From Flavobacteriales bacterium UBA5933 (GTDB lineage Bacteria > Bacteroidota > Bacteroidia > Flavobacteriales > Weeksellaceae): a stretch of 16,135 nucleotides of DNA. The stretch's first letter is position 1. Each line of letters begins with the position of its first letter. Location of the stretch: the NCBI GenBank assembly GCA_002430925.1, contig DJDD01000039.1, positions 7,069 through 23,203 on the forward strand, given 5' to 3'. Of this stretch, positions 1 through 8,085 are shown in pieces. The translations under genes were made by a program, and so were the position numbers. A model generated the notes under the pieces. The model was not told the origin of the DNA. It did not search any database and saw nothing but the letters and a program-made list of their open reading frames with translations.

Positions 1-10
1 ATATAGATTA

Positions 11-202
11 TTACAAATGTAACAATTCACCAGCTTTAGCTTTTTTTATTTTATCAATAATTTCTTCTCCATCCTTAATTGAATGACAAGGAATAATAAT
101 TTTATTTGGAGAATTTTTTATATCATTTATAACTGCCAAATTTCCTGCCATCATTTTCTGAATTTTCAACGTTCCTATTATTTTTGGACGAATTAATTTC
201 AT
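11..202 (-). CDS. small hypothetical protein, 63 residues
   Basis: A complete short reading frame starts at ATG 202 and stops at 11-13. I do not recognise the family. The product is basic, has no signal peptide or membrane segment, and has one cysteine (PCHS, about residue 39) followed by a predicted charged helix rich in Lys and Glu. An A/G-rich stretch (AAGAAAAAA) lies about ten bases upstream of the start. It diverges from the damaged regulator on the plus strand, so the 83 bases between them could hold promoters for both. It could also be a fragment of a longer ancestral gene. The reading frame looks protein-like rather than random, but the length alone does not prove expression. Confidence 0.45.
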   Translation of the reverse strand: MKLIRPKIIGTLKIQKMMAGNLAVINDIKNSPNKIIIPCHSIKDGEEIIDKIKKAKAGELLHL

Positions 203-285
203 TATAATATTTTTTCTTAAAATTACTATTTTAATACAGAAATACTAATAATTTTTATTTTATTGAATCAAAAACTTTAAATTAG

Positions 286-751
286 AACGAAATACATCAA
301 GATTTGAAATTATTAGAATACATATCAAAACAATTACATTTAGAAGAAAAGTATATTATAGAATTAAACAAATACTATATCTACCATTAATTTCTCTAAA
401 AAAGAAATTATTTTAGAACCTGATAGTTTATCTAAAAATATTTTTTTTATAGAGAAAGGTATTTCAAGAATATTTTATAGAACAGAGGAAAAGGAAGTAA
501 CGCTTTACTTTTGTAATGAAAATCAATTTAGTATTCCTGTAGACAGTATCTTTTATAACAAAGAATGTAAATTTGGTATACAGTCTGTTACTAATACAAC
601 TATTAGCAAGTTTAATTACAAGATTTGGGAAGCATTTTCTTCCTATAGTATAAATAAATTTCTTAAATCAAGTGAGCTTATTTTAATTTAACTAAAATAA
701 TAAAAACACAATTTATTAATGTACTTTTAAACAACTTAGATAATCTAAAAA
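286..751 (+). pseudogene. Crp/Fnr-type cyclic-nucleotide-binding regulator, frameshifted remnant
   Basis: No intact frame exists, but three consecutive pieces read as one Crp/Fnr-like regulator. Piece one (286-390, ends in TAA) has the N-terminal helices around LKLLEYISKQLHLEE. Piece two, in the next frame (about 371-691), carries the cyclic-nucleotide-binding jelly roll: KKEIILEPDSLSKNIFFIEKG, then SRIFYRTEEKEVTLYF and the PVDSIF segment. Piece three returns to the first frame (about 685-783) and reads NLTKIIKTQFINVLL, like the linker helix that follows the binding domain. The C-terminal helix-turn-helix DNA-binding domain is missing. Piece three runs past the start of the next gene, so the regulator's 3' end has probably been lost. 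Two frame changes plus a missing DNA-binding domain make a functional product very unlikely. Confidence 0.75.
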
Positions 752-2830
752 TTGAAAGAATTTCCGAAAAACATAAAATTTAAATATACTTGGAGAAAAT
801 ATCAACAGCGAGTTCTTGATGAATTACAAACACATCTTTCTGATAGAAATTTACATGTTATTGCTCCACCTGGTTCAGGAAAAACAGTTTTGGGATTAGA
901 AGTAACTATACAAATACATTCTCTTTGGAAAAATCCTACAGAAAATTTAGATTGGATATATACCAATTTATCTTTCTATTCTGCTTGTCTTATTTTTCTC
1001 CACTCAAATAATATTGATATTCCTAAAGTTCATCTTGATATTGTTGGAGATAAGGAATTAGAAATTCCCCAAATAAATTATGAATGGATGGAAATTCTTT
1101 TAGATTTTTATTTATTTAAAGAAAAAGAATATTTCTCTGAATTTGATAAACATAAAAAAACAATCGAAAATAAATTAAGAATACATGGTGCTATAGAAAA
1201 TCGTAAGATTAACTTTTTTTATAATAAAAAAATATCAAATCTTTTAACTTCAAGTATCAATAAATTAAATAGTATAAAAGAAATTGTAGATTTAGAATAT
1301 AATCAACTAGGTAAAGATTTAAGGTTAGTTATTCTTTCCGATTATATTCGAAAAGAATACTTTATCAATGAATCTGAAAATAATCTTGAGTTAAATAAAA
1401 TGGGGGTTATTCCTATTTTCGAAAAACTAAGACGAGAGAATATAGAACATAAAAAAATCGGTGTTCTTACTGGTTCTCTTATTATAATTCCCAAAAATAC
1501 ATTTCCTTCATTTAAAGAAACAGCCGAAAAATATGGGATTAAAGAAATTAATTATAACCATGTTGCATATGATAAGAATTATATTTTAATTCAGCAATCA
1601 GAGCAAATAAAACATGATATTGTACAAATTATAACAGATATTTTTCAAGAAGGAGAAATTGAAATTCTAATTGGAACAAAATCATTACTTGGTGAAGGTT
1701 GGGATGCTCCTGCTATTAATACTTTAATATTAGCCAGTTTTGTAGGTTCTTTTGTTTTATCGAATCAAATGAGAGGCAGAGCAATAAGAACACAAAATGG
1801 AAACGAGAAAAAAACAGGAAATATATGGCATTTAGTATGTATTGATCCTACAACAAATGATGGCGGAAACGATTTAGAATTATTAAAAAGACGTTTCAAA
1901 AGTTTTGTTGGTCTTTCACTCAGAGGAGAAATTTCTATAGAAAATGGTATTGGACGATTAAATATTCCCGAAAATTCTTTTAATAAAATAGATATTGAAA
2001 AAATAAATGAAAAAATGTTTTCTTTTGCATCAGAAAGAGATAAACTGAAACAAAACTGGGCTGATTCATTAAAACAAGGCGTCAATCTAATCGAAGAAAT
2101 TAAAATTCCATTCCAGGAAAAAAGAGATTATCAATCTACAAAAAAAATGTATTTTAATCATACGATTAAAAACCTTATAGCTACTTTAATTTCTCTTTTT
2201 TTGGGATTTGGATTCGAAAGTTTAGAACTCATCTTAAAACATGCAAAAAAAATAAAAAATCTTCAAGAATTATATATTGTTCTTGCTGTTTTTGGTTCTA
2301 TAGGTTTTATAAAATATGGACAACAAACTTATTTTACCTTAAGATTATATTTAAAGTACAGAGATATTTCTAAAGATATTCATCAAATTGCAAATGCTCT
2401 TTTAACATCTCTCATCAAAGAAAAAATTATTAAAACAGAAAAACCTCACTTAAGTATTAGTACTTCTGTGGATAATTCCGGAGCTATATTTTGCCATTTA
2501 GAAGGTGGAACGACATTCGATAAATCCACATTCATCAATACTTTACAAGAAATTATAAACCCAATAGAAAATCCTAGATACATTATTATTCGTAAAAATA
2601 ATTTTTTAAAATTCATAAAACAAAAAGATTATCATTCTGTACCTAACATTCTGGGACAAAATAAACGCTCCGCAGAATATTTCGAAAATCAATGGGAATC
2701 ATTTGTTGGATCAAGTAAATTAATTTATACGCGAACAATTGAAGGAAGAAAACTATTACTTCAATATAGAATTAAATCTCTTTCTGCTAACTTTACTACT
2801 AATACAGAACATGTAAATAAATGGAAGTAA
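752..2830 (+). CDS. DEAD/DEAH helicase-like protein with internal deletion of motif II, two membrane segments
   Basis: Superfamily II helicase-like protein of 692 residues. The start is TTG at 752; it places the expected N-terminus (KFKYTWRKYQQRVLDEL, a Q-motif-like stretch) just before Walker A, APPGSGKT (38-45). The C-terminal RecA-like domain is well kept: GTKSLLGEGWDAPAIN (about 308-323, motif V) and NQMRGRAIR (338-346, motif VI). A tail follows with two hydrophobic segments near 470-494 and 507-521. Between Walker A and the second domain I find no DExH/DExD box and no SAT/TAT motif III. Around residues 52-60 (nt 905-930) the sequence passes straight from the Walker A helix into what looks like the linker of the second half. 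From memory, relatives are some 200 residues longer. If so, an in-frame deletion has removed most of the ATPase core and the product is probably inactive as a helicase. Confidence 0.8.
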   Translation: MKEFPKNIKFKYTWRKYQQRVLDELQTHLSDRNLHVIAPPGSGKTVLGLEVTIQIHSLWKNPTENLDWIYTNLSFYSACLIFLHSNNIDIPKVHLDIVGDKELEIPQINYEWMEILLDFYLFKEKEYFSEFDKHKKTIENKLRIHGAIENRKINFFYNKKISNLLTSSINKLNSIKEIVDLEYNQLGKDLRLVILSDYIRKEYFINESENNLELNKMGVIPIFEKLRRENIEHKKIGVLTGSLIIIPKNTFPSFKETAEKYGIKEINYNHVAYDKNYILIQQSEQIKHDIVQIITDIFQEGEIEILIGTKSLLGEGWDAPAINTLILASFVGSFVLSNQMRGRAIRTQNGNEKKTGNIWHLVCIDPTTNDGGNDLELLKRRFKSFVGLSLRGEISIENGIGRLNIPENSFNKIDIEKINEKMFSFASERDKLKQNWADSLKQGVNLIEEIKIPFQEKRDYQSTKKMYFNHTIKNLIATLISLFLGFGFESLELILKHAKKIKNLQELYIVLAVFGSIGFIKYGQQTYFTLRLYLKYRDISKDIHQIANALLTSLIKEKIIKTEKPHLSISTSVDNSGAIFCHLEGGTTFDKSTFINTLQEIINPIENPRYIIIRKNNFLKFIKQKDYHSVPNILGQNKRSAEYFENQWESFVGSSKLIYTRTIEGRKLLLQYRIKSLSANFTTNTEHVNKWK

Positions 2831-2850
2831 AAAAGTAAAAAAATAAAACT

Positions 2851-3591
2851 ATGAAAGATAATTTTTCAACACAATCAGATAAATATGCGAAATATAGACC
2901 AAGTTATCCAAAAGAATTATTTAACTATTTAGATCATATTATTTCAAATAAAAATAACGCTTGGGATTGTGGAACAGGAAATGGGCAAATTGCATCTATA
3001 CTCTCAAAAACATATAACAATGTTTATGCTACAGATATTAGTCAATTTCAAATAGATAATGCGACAAAAAAAGATACTATTTTTTATTCTGTACAAGCTG
3101 CAGAAAAAACAAATTTCAACGAAAATTTCTTCAATTTAATTGTTGTGGCACAAGCTATTCATTGGTTCAATTTTGACGAATTTTACTCGGAAGTCAAAAG
3201 AACAGCTCAAAAAGATGCTTTACTAGCAGTTATCGGTTATGGAAGATTAAAAATTTCTAAAGAAATTGATGATTTAATCTCCGATTTCTATGTCAATATA
3301 ATTGGTAAATACTAGGATAAAGAAAGAAAATACATTGATGAAGATTATAAAACAATTCCTTTTCCATTTAATGAAATTGAATCTCCTAAGTTTGAAAATA
3401 TTCAACAATGGAGTCTTGAACATTTAATTGGTTATCTAAATACATGGTCTGCGGTAAAACATTTTATAAAACAAAATAATTATAATCCCGTTGAACAATT
3501 AGAAATTGAGATTGAAAAAGTTTGGGGAAATGAAATAACAAAAGCAATACATTTTCCTATTTTATTAAGAGTAGGAAAGATTGAAAAATAA
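2851..3591 (+). pseudogene. class I SAM-dependent methyltransferase interrupted by an amber codon
   Basis: A Rossmann-fold methyltransferase of the type 11 small-molecule group. Residues 1-154 carry the N-terminal KYAKYRPSYP motif, glycine-rich SAM motif I (DCGTGNGQ, 39-46), an acidic residue closing strand 2 (Asp62), and AQAIHWF (100-106). TAG at 3313-3315 ends the frame, yet the same frame stays open for 91 more codons to TAA at 3589-3591, with protein-like sequence (DKERKYIDEDYKTIPFPF and so on). The full frame is 247 codons including the stop, a normal size for the family. The TAG sits between GKY and DKERKY, where relatives tend to have Trp, so a single TGG to TAG change is the simplest cause. 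The gene starts 20 bases after the helicase-like gene and was probably co-transcribed with it. A sequencing error cannot be excluded. Confidence 0.85.
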
Positions 3592-3600
3592 TTAAAAAAA

Positions 3601-4656
3601 TTATATTTTTTTATAATTCTTAATCATAAAATTTAGTCCCATTTCCATTACTTCTCCCATATTGTTACATTTTTTGAAACGTTGTTCGTATGTAAATTTT
3701 AGTAAACCATTTCTCAACTGTTCAACATGATCTTTTGGTGCGATATTATCTTGTTTCATAACATTTATTAGGTCCGTGAAATTCTTAAATCCCTTTATCA
3801 GTCTTTTGGTTAATAAAGATCTTGTTTCTCGTTGATATTGTTCTATTGAATTTTTTTTCAATTTTTCGTTGACCAATTCAACCATTTTTCTATTTTCTTT
3901 AAAATATTGTGGTCGATAAATTTTCATATTACCTTCATAACATTGTTGGTCAAAATCGATTGGTCGAATTCTATAAATTACTTGATTGTAATCGTGAATT
4001 GGAATAACAACATAATTATACGAACGCATATCGCCAAGTAGACCTAAAAAGCAACGTTCATTAAACTTTACAAACTCTTTTGCTATTTGCGCTTTTCCTA
4101 ATTCTGTACAATATTCTAAATGTTTATCTATAAAAACATCGCCAGGAATTCCTAAAATATGCTCTTCTATTAGTGTGTCTTTATAAACTAAATAATTAAT
4201 TCTGTTAATCGATAATAAATCTTCGAACTCTAAACCATACACTCTAGAAGCATCTGCTTTTTTGATATAATAATTGGTATAATTATCATTAAGAATATTT
4301 CGAATTCGAATTCGGAAAGGTTTAGAATTTCCAAACGTGCAAAATTCTATACTATCAACAGTAAGAAAAGGTAATGACTCTTGATCTCCATCTGAATGTA
4401 AAATGGTATAAATTTTTTTTAAACTATCATTAATTTCTTTTTGCTCATGATCAGAATAATAGACACTTAACCATAAGGTATCTTTTCCGTTTTCATCTTC
4501 TATATTTGTGAAATCCGTGAAACGTAAAAGATCATCATAAAGCAATTCAATTTTTGTCATTCGATCGTATTTTTCTAAATACTCATAAAGACTTGGTTGA
4601 ATTGGATAGATTGTTTTTCTGAATTCTATTTTTACATCTTTGATTGAATTTTTCAT
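3601..4656 (-). CDS. conserved hypothetical protein with kinase-like catalytic loop
   Basis: A 351-residue cytosolic protein with no signal peptide or membrane segment. I know it only as a conserved Bacteroidota hypothetical. Its middle looks like a protein-kinase or aminoglycoside-phosphotransferase fold: LLGDMRSYNYVV (207-217) has the D-x-x-x-x-N spacing of a catalytic loop (Asp209, Asn214). RPIDFDQQ (231-238) fits the metal-binding DFD/DFG-type segment (Asp234 or Asp236). YYIKKADASRVYGLEFE (129-145) offers a candidate ATP-anchoring lysine (132/133) with a following glutamate, and EEHILGIPGD (164-173) resembles the hinge region. The N-terminal 100 residues and the helical C-terminal 110 residues match nothing I recognise. 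The gene stands alone and converges with the damaged methyltransferase, the two stop codons lying about ten bases apart. The reading frame is certain; the kinase assignment is inference from motif spacing. Confidence 0.85.
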   Translation of the reverse strand: MKNSIKDVKIEFRKTIYPIQPSLYEYLEKYDRMTKIELLYDDLLRFTDFTNIEDENGKDTLWLSVYYSDHEQKEINDSLKKIYTILHSDGDQESLPFLTVDSIEFCTFGNSKPFRIRIRNILNDNYTNYYIKKADASRVYGLEFEDLLSINRINYLVYKDTLIEEHILGIPGDVFIDKHLEYCTELGKAQIAKEFVKFNERCFLGLLGDMRSYNYVVIPIHDYNQVIYRIRPIDFDQQCYEGNMKIYRPQYFKENRKMVELVNEKLKKNSIEQYQRETRSLLTKRLIKGFKNFTDLINVMKQDNIAPKDHVEQLRNGLLKFTYEQRFKKCNNMGEVMEMGLNFMIKNYKKI

Positions 4657-4798
4657 TTGGAATTGGCTTTATAAAATTCTTTTGTGTTGTATAAATTTAA
4701 TTTACAATTTAATGTAATTTTATGAATAAATTCAGAGAGAAAGTGACTTTTATATAACTATTCATTTGAATAATATCTTTTGATAAATTATTCATTCT

Positions 4799-4894
4799 GC
4801 AAAAACGATTGAAGTGAAAATCCTTTTATAAAAACTATTTCAGTTTTTATAAAAGATTGTAACAAAAAGCGTGTTCCGAAGGATTTGCCCAAAA
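4799..4894 (-). repeat. dispersed palindromic element, copy 1
   Basis: Read on the minus strand, this begins GTTTTGGGC, passes GCTTTTTGTTACAATCTTTT, forms a hairpin, continues AAAAGGATTTTCACTTCAAT and ends TTTTTGC. The same order of blocks occurs at 13837-13956 and 15599-15708. The central hairpin is a perfect 14-bp stem, 4823-4836 with 4842-4855, around a 5-base loop. A 14-base word (TGTTACAATCTTTT) is identical to copy 3. There is no coding capacity and no transposase, so it looks like a non-autonomous or REP-like element. Confidence 0.75.
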
Positions 4895-5064
4895 CTAAAA
4901 GATATATTTAAAAAATAAGTATTCTATATCATTAATAATTTTCAATAAATCTATACAAAACCAATAAAAACATCCATTTTATTCGTTTTTTAATTGATTA
5001 ACAACTGTATTTAATACTAAAAATAGTAACATTTTTAATACTTTTTAAACTGTTATTTTCTGGC

Positions 5065-5072
5065 TACATTTA
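5065..5072 (+). promoter_or_regulatory. candidate -7 promoter element of the M28 peptidase gene
   Basis: TACATTTA matches seven of eight positions of the Bacteroidota -7 consensus TAnnTTTG and lies 26 bases before the start codon. The expected -33 TTG is not present at the usual spacing; only a T-run (5042-5046) lies there. This is a weak, position-supported call. Confidence 0.35.
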
Positions 5073-5098
5073 CTTATTAAAAATTTATTAAAATAACA

Positions 5099-6562
5099 AT
5101 GAAACATTATCTATTACTTGCATTAGGTGTAATGATGTTGGGTGCAAATGCGCAGACCTATAAGAAACCTTTGGTTTCTGCCATTAAAGAAAAAGATTTA
5201 AAAACCGATATGTATGAGCTAGCTGCAGATCAATTCCTAGGAAGAGAAGCTGGAACCTTGGACGAACTAAAAGTATCTATGTGGCTTGCAAATAAAGCGG
5301 AAGAAGCTGGAATGAAACCTGCAGGAGATAATGGAACTTATTTTCAATTTTTTGATATGTACCGCCATCAGGTAATTCCACAAAGTACCCTAAAATTAGG
5401 AAACCAATCTTTAAAAGTTTGGAAAGACTTTTTGGTTGCTGAACCTGTGAATGCGCAAATAGACTGTGATGTTGTATATGCTGGTAATACTGAACCTGAA
5501 GATTTAGCAAAACTAGATTTAAAAGGAAAAGTTTTGGCTGTAAATGCTTCTGATAAAAATATATCGAAAGATATGACTCTTTTTGTAAGACGTTATCCTG
5601 GTTTTGTACGTACTAAATATTACGATACAGCTGTGAAACTTGGTGCTAAAGGAATTATATTTATTACGGATGAAACTTCAGAAAAAAGCTGGATTGAAGT
5701 TTGGCACCAAATGACTAGAGGAACTTATGGTGGTGAAGGTTTAAGAGAAAAAATAACAAACAATATTCCTGTTCTTTGGATAAAAAGAGAAAATGCTGCT
5801 TGGGTAAAAAATAGTCCTAAAATTTCTTTAAACTTAATTACAGAGTCTTACAAATATCCTTCTGTAAATATTATTGGAAAGATTGAAGGTACTGACCCTA
5901 CATTGAAAAATGAATATGTATTGATAAGTGGACACCAAGATCATGATGGAATAAGACATCCTGTTAAAAATGATACAATATATAATGGTGCTGATGATAA
6001 TGCAAGTACTTGTGTTGCAATGCTAGCTATGGCAAGAGCCTACAAAGCGCAACCTTCTAAAAGAAGTATTTTATTTGTTTTTCATGGAGCTGAGGAAAGA
6101 GGACTTTTAGGTTCTAGATGGCATGCTGCACATCCTGTTGTACCAAAAGAAAATATAGTTGCTGTACTAAACGGTGATATGATTGGTAGAAATGATACAA
6201 ATGAAGCTGCATTATTAGGAGGAAATGCTCCTCACAAAAATTCGGAAGAATTAGTTAAAATGGCAGAAGATGCTAATAATGAAAGTACGAAGTTTACTTA
6301 TCTTAAAGATTGGGATTCTCCGAAACATTCAGAATATTTCTATTTCCGTAGTGATCATCTTCCTTATGCGAAAGAAGGAATTCCTGCAATCTTTTTTACA
6401 AGCGTTCTTCATGACCAGTACCATACGCCACAAGATGAGTCAGAAAACATAAACTTTAAAAAGCTTTATAAAATGACAGAATGGATGTATAGAACTTCTT
6501 GGAAAGCTGCCAACGAAAAAGATCGTCCAACAGTAATTAAAAACTTTACTTTAGAAAGATAA
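5099..6562 (+). CDS. secreted M28 family zinc metallopeptidase
   Basis: A 487-residue exported aminopeptidase-type enzyme. Residues 1-19 form a signal peptide ending in ANAQ. A PA-type insert covers roughly 120-235. The catalytic domain holds the full di-zinc set of family M28 (compared with Aeromonas aminopeptidase): His279 and Asp281 in SGHQDHDG, Asp299 in GADDNAS, general base Glu332 and ligand Glu333 in HGAEERGLLGS, Asp360 in NGDMIG, and His442 in DQYHTPQD. All key residues are present, so it should be active, removing N-terminal residues from peptides in the periplasm or outside the cell. There is no T9SS C-terminal domain, so periplasmic location is most likely. It is monocistronic, shares a terminator with the converging HopJ gene, and its codon use looks less AT-biased than the accessory genes downstream. 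Confidence 0.95.
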   Translation: MKHYLLLALGVMMLGANAQTYKKPLVSAIKEKDLKTDMYELAADQFLGREAGTLDELKVSMWLANKAEEAGMKPAGDNGTYFQFFDMYRHQVIPQSTLKLGNQSLKVWKDFLVAEPVNAQIDCDVVYAGNTEPEDLAKLDLKGKVLAVNASDKNISKDMTLFVRRYPGFVRTKYYDTAVKLGAKGIIFITDETSEKSWIEVWHQMTRGTYGGEGLREKITNNIPVLWIKRENAAWVKNSPKISLNLITESYKYPSVNIIGKIEGTDPTLKNEYVLISGHQDHDGIRHPVKNDTIYNGADDNASTCVAMLAMARAYKAQPSKRSILFVFHGAEERGLLGSRWHAAHPVVPKENIVAVLNGDMIGRNDTNEAALLGGNAPHKNSEELVKMAEDANNESTKFTYLKDWDSPKHSEYFYFRSDHLPYAKEGIPAIFFTSVLHDQYHTPQDESENINFKKLYKMTEWMYRTSWKAANEKDRPTVIKNFTLER

Positions 6563-6583
6563 ATTCTATTGATAGTATACAAT

Positions 6584-6616
6584 AAAAAAAGCCTTACAAT
6601 TGTAAGGTTTTTTTTA
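6584..6616. terminator. bidirectional Rho-independent terminator
   Basis: A perfect 16-base palindrome, CCTTACAATTGTAAGG (6592-6607), has an A-run on its left (6584-6590) and a T-run on its right (6608-6615). It therefore works for both strands. It ends the M28 peptidase on the plus strand and the HopJ gene on the minus strand; the latter's stop codon lies within the T-run. Confidence 0.9.
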
Positions 6617-6934
6617 TTTTTTGATAAGAACTGTATTTTCAAATTTTACTCCGTTCCACCCATTTTGAATAAATTGTCTTATGTTATTATGGTCTGTTCC
6701 TTCAGGAGTTTCTAAAACAGCTTTATAATGTTCTGCAAACAATTTTAATGTATCTTCTTGTGATAAATTATTTAATTGAGCAAATGCAAAAACTTTTGCA
6801 CTTCCTTGGTTTTGATCTTGTGCATTTTCTTGATTACCATTTGTAAATGCAGATGCAGTATAATTATAATTATCTTCGATGTATTGTAAAACTTCAGAAA
6901 ATTGTAAATCTGATTTATTTAATATTTCTATCAT
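6614..6934 (-). CDS. HopJ type III effector family protein
   Basis: A 106-residue soluble protein that matches the HopJ family (Pfam HopJ) over its whole length. The characteristic C-terminal block is LFAEHYKAVLETPEGTDH followed by NIRQF and NGWNGVKF. The middle FAFAQLNNLSQEDTLKLF is also typical. The family is named after a Pseudomonas syringae protein, but it is widespread in bacteria without type III secretion, and nothing around this copy suggests secretion. The cellular role is unknown. It starts at ATG 6934, with 171 bases to the next gene, and ends at the shared terminator. The family call is firm; effector activity is not implied. Confidence 0.9.
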   Translation of the reverse strand: MIEILNKSDLQFSEVLQYIEDNYNYTASAFTNGNQENAQDQNQGSAKVFAFAQLNNLSQEDTLKLFAEHYKAVLETPEGTDHNNIRQFIQNGWNGVKFENTVLIKK

Positions 6935-7105
6935 TGTTTTCTATTTTTTTCGAAAATAATGATTTATTTCCTATTTGATTATTTTTATTTTTAATGAAAC
7001 AATCTATAAACTAATATTGTATTGTTTTTAAAGCAATATTATTGGATATATAAAAAGTTTAATATAAATTAGTTGAATTATAAATCAACTTAAATTATAT
7101 TAAAA

Positions 7106-7444
7106 ATGAAAAAATTATTACTTCTAGCTGTTGCATCAACATTCATTATATCTTGTTCTAAAGGTCCTGAAAGTGCAGCAAAAAATTTTACTGAAAATTT
7201 AGCGAAGGGAAAAGTTGATGAAGCAAAAAAATATGCAACACAATCTACTGGTAAATTATTAGATTTTGCAGGTGGATTTGGAGCTCTTCCTGTTGATCCT
7301 AATTTTAAATTTGAAAGCGTTAAAGATTCAATTGTAGATAATAAAGCTTGGGTTACATATAAAACTCCAAATGGACAAAAAAAAGATATTGAGTTAGTGA
7401 AAATAGATGGTAAATGGTTAGTAAATATGGAATCAAAAAAATAA
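7106..7444 (+). CDS. DUF4878-like lipoprotein
   Basis: A 112-residue protein with a lipoprotein signal: Lys2-Lys3, a hydrophobic stretch, then FIISC with Cys17 as the lipidated residue. The mature part has the NTF2/lumazine-binding-like pattern of DUF4878: an N-terminal helix (ESAAKNFTENLAKGKVDEAK), then strands including SIVDNKAWVTYKT and the closing ELVKIDGKWLV. It is probably anchored in the inner leaflet of the outer membrane or in the inner membrane; the ligand is unknown. Its 3' end overlaps the next gene by 31 bases, so the two are translated from one message. The upstream region (7012-7090) contains two short dyads, TAATATTG/CAATATTA and AGTTGA/TCAACT, which are weak operator candidates. 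Confidence 0.88.
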   Translation: MKKLLLLAVASTFIISCSKGPESAAKNFTENLAKGKVDEAKKYATQSTGKLLDFAGGFGALPVDPNFKFESVKDSIVDNKAWVTYKTPNGQKKDIELVKIDGKWLVNMESKK

Positions 7445-8031
7445 AATTTTTATTATTCTATATTTTTATATTTAGTTTTATTCATTCTGATTTTAAACCT
7501 AAAAAAATAGAATCACTTGCTAAAATTAATAAATATTTTTTTTTAGAAAGTGGTGATTTAGTTTGTCGTTTAGGTAATGGATATTTTTCTGATTTTTTTA
7601 AAAAATATGCTTCAAAAGATAAAATATATTCCCATATAGGAATTATTGTTTTAGAAAAAAATATACCATACGTAATACATTCTGAAGCAAGCGAATTTAC
7701 TGGAGTTGGAGGAATTAAGAAAGAATCAATAGACGTTTTTTTAGAAGATATTCAAACATATTCTTTTTTCAAGATGAATATTAGTCAAGTGGAAAAAAAT
7801 CAAATTATATCCAAATCAAATTATTACCTTAATAAAGGTACTAAATTCGACTTAAATTTTGATACAAATGATGATTCTGAAATGTATTGTACAGAATTTG
7901 TAGCTAAATGCATTAATCAAGGAATAGGGAAAAATATCATACAACCAACGCTAAAGATTAATGATAAATATTTATTCGGATTAGATGATATATACAATAA
8001 CAACATCATATCAATTAAAAATAACTATTAA
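7414..8031 (+). CDS. YiiX/YebB-like NlpC/P60-superfamily cysteine hydrolase
   Basis: A 205-residue protein with a short basic N-terminus and a hydrophobic segment (about 11-24), so it is exported or membrane-anchored. The rest fits the circularly permuted papain-like family of E. coli YiiX: SGDLVCRLG (46-54), the catalytic His74 in IYSHIGIIV, and the nucleophile Cys159 in EMYCTEFVAKC, in the His-before-Cys order that marks the permuted fold. Expected activity is amide or thioester hydrolysis, with peptidoglycan peptides or lipid-linked substrates suggested for the family. ATG 7414 is the only good start; it lies inside the lipoprotein gene (31-base overlap, +2 frame), suggesting translational coupling. 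A hairpin terminator follows the stop. Confidence 0.85.
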   Translation: MVSKYGIKKIKFLLFYIFIFSFIHSDFKPKKIESLAKINKYFFLESGDLVCRLGNGYFSDFFKKYASKDKIYSHIGIIVLEKNIPYVIHSEASEFTGVGGIKKESIDVFLEDIQTYSFFKMNISQVEKNQIISKSNYYLNKGTKFDLNFDTNDDSEMYCTEFVAKCINQGIGKNIIQPTLKINDKYLFGLDDIYNNNIISIKNNY

Positions 8032-8032
8032 G

Positions 8033-8066
8033 AACCTTTTTCTTTTTTGAAGAAGGTTTTTAATTT
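8033..8066 (+). terminator. Rho-independent terminator after the lipoprotein-hydrolase pair
   Basis: AACCTTTTTC (8033-8042) pairs with GAAGAAGGTT (8049-8058), with one G-T pair and a 6-base T loop. T-rich sequence follows. It begins two bases after the hydrolase stop codon. Confidence 0.8.
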
Positions 8067-8085
8067 TTTATAAAAGTCTAATACT

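Larger units (their letters stand above)
4657..5098. other. 442-base intergenic region between divergent genes
   Basis: The minus-strand kinase-like gene and the plus-strand peptidase gene diverge from this gap, so it must hold both promoters. Its only clear structure is repeat copy 1 (4799-4894). No open frame reads like a protein. The flanks (4657-4798 and 4895-5060) are plain AT-rich sequence. A possible Bacteroidota-type -7 element for the peptidase lies at 5065-5072. Confidence 0.7.

Noticed and set aside
752..3591. Helicase next to a methyltransferase as a restriction or other defence system
   Set aside because: The methyltransferase is of the small-molecule type 11 group without DNA-methylase motifs such as NPPY or DPPY, no nuclease is present, and both genes are damaged.
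6614..6934. HopJ as evidence of a type III secretion effector
   Set aside because: The family name is historical; members are common in bacteria without type III secretion and no secretion genes are nearby.
7012..7090. Two short dyads upstream of the lipoprotein as operators
   Set aside because: Arms of 8 and 6 bp with long A/T content are expected by chance at this composition; I mention them only in the gene entry.
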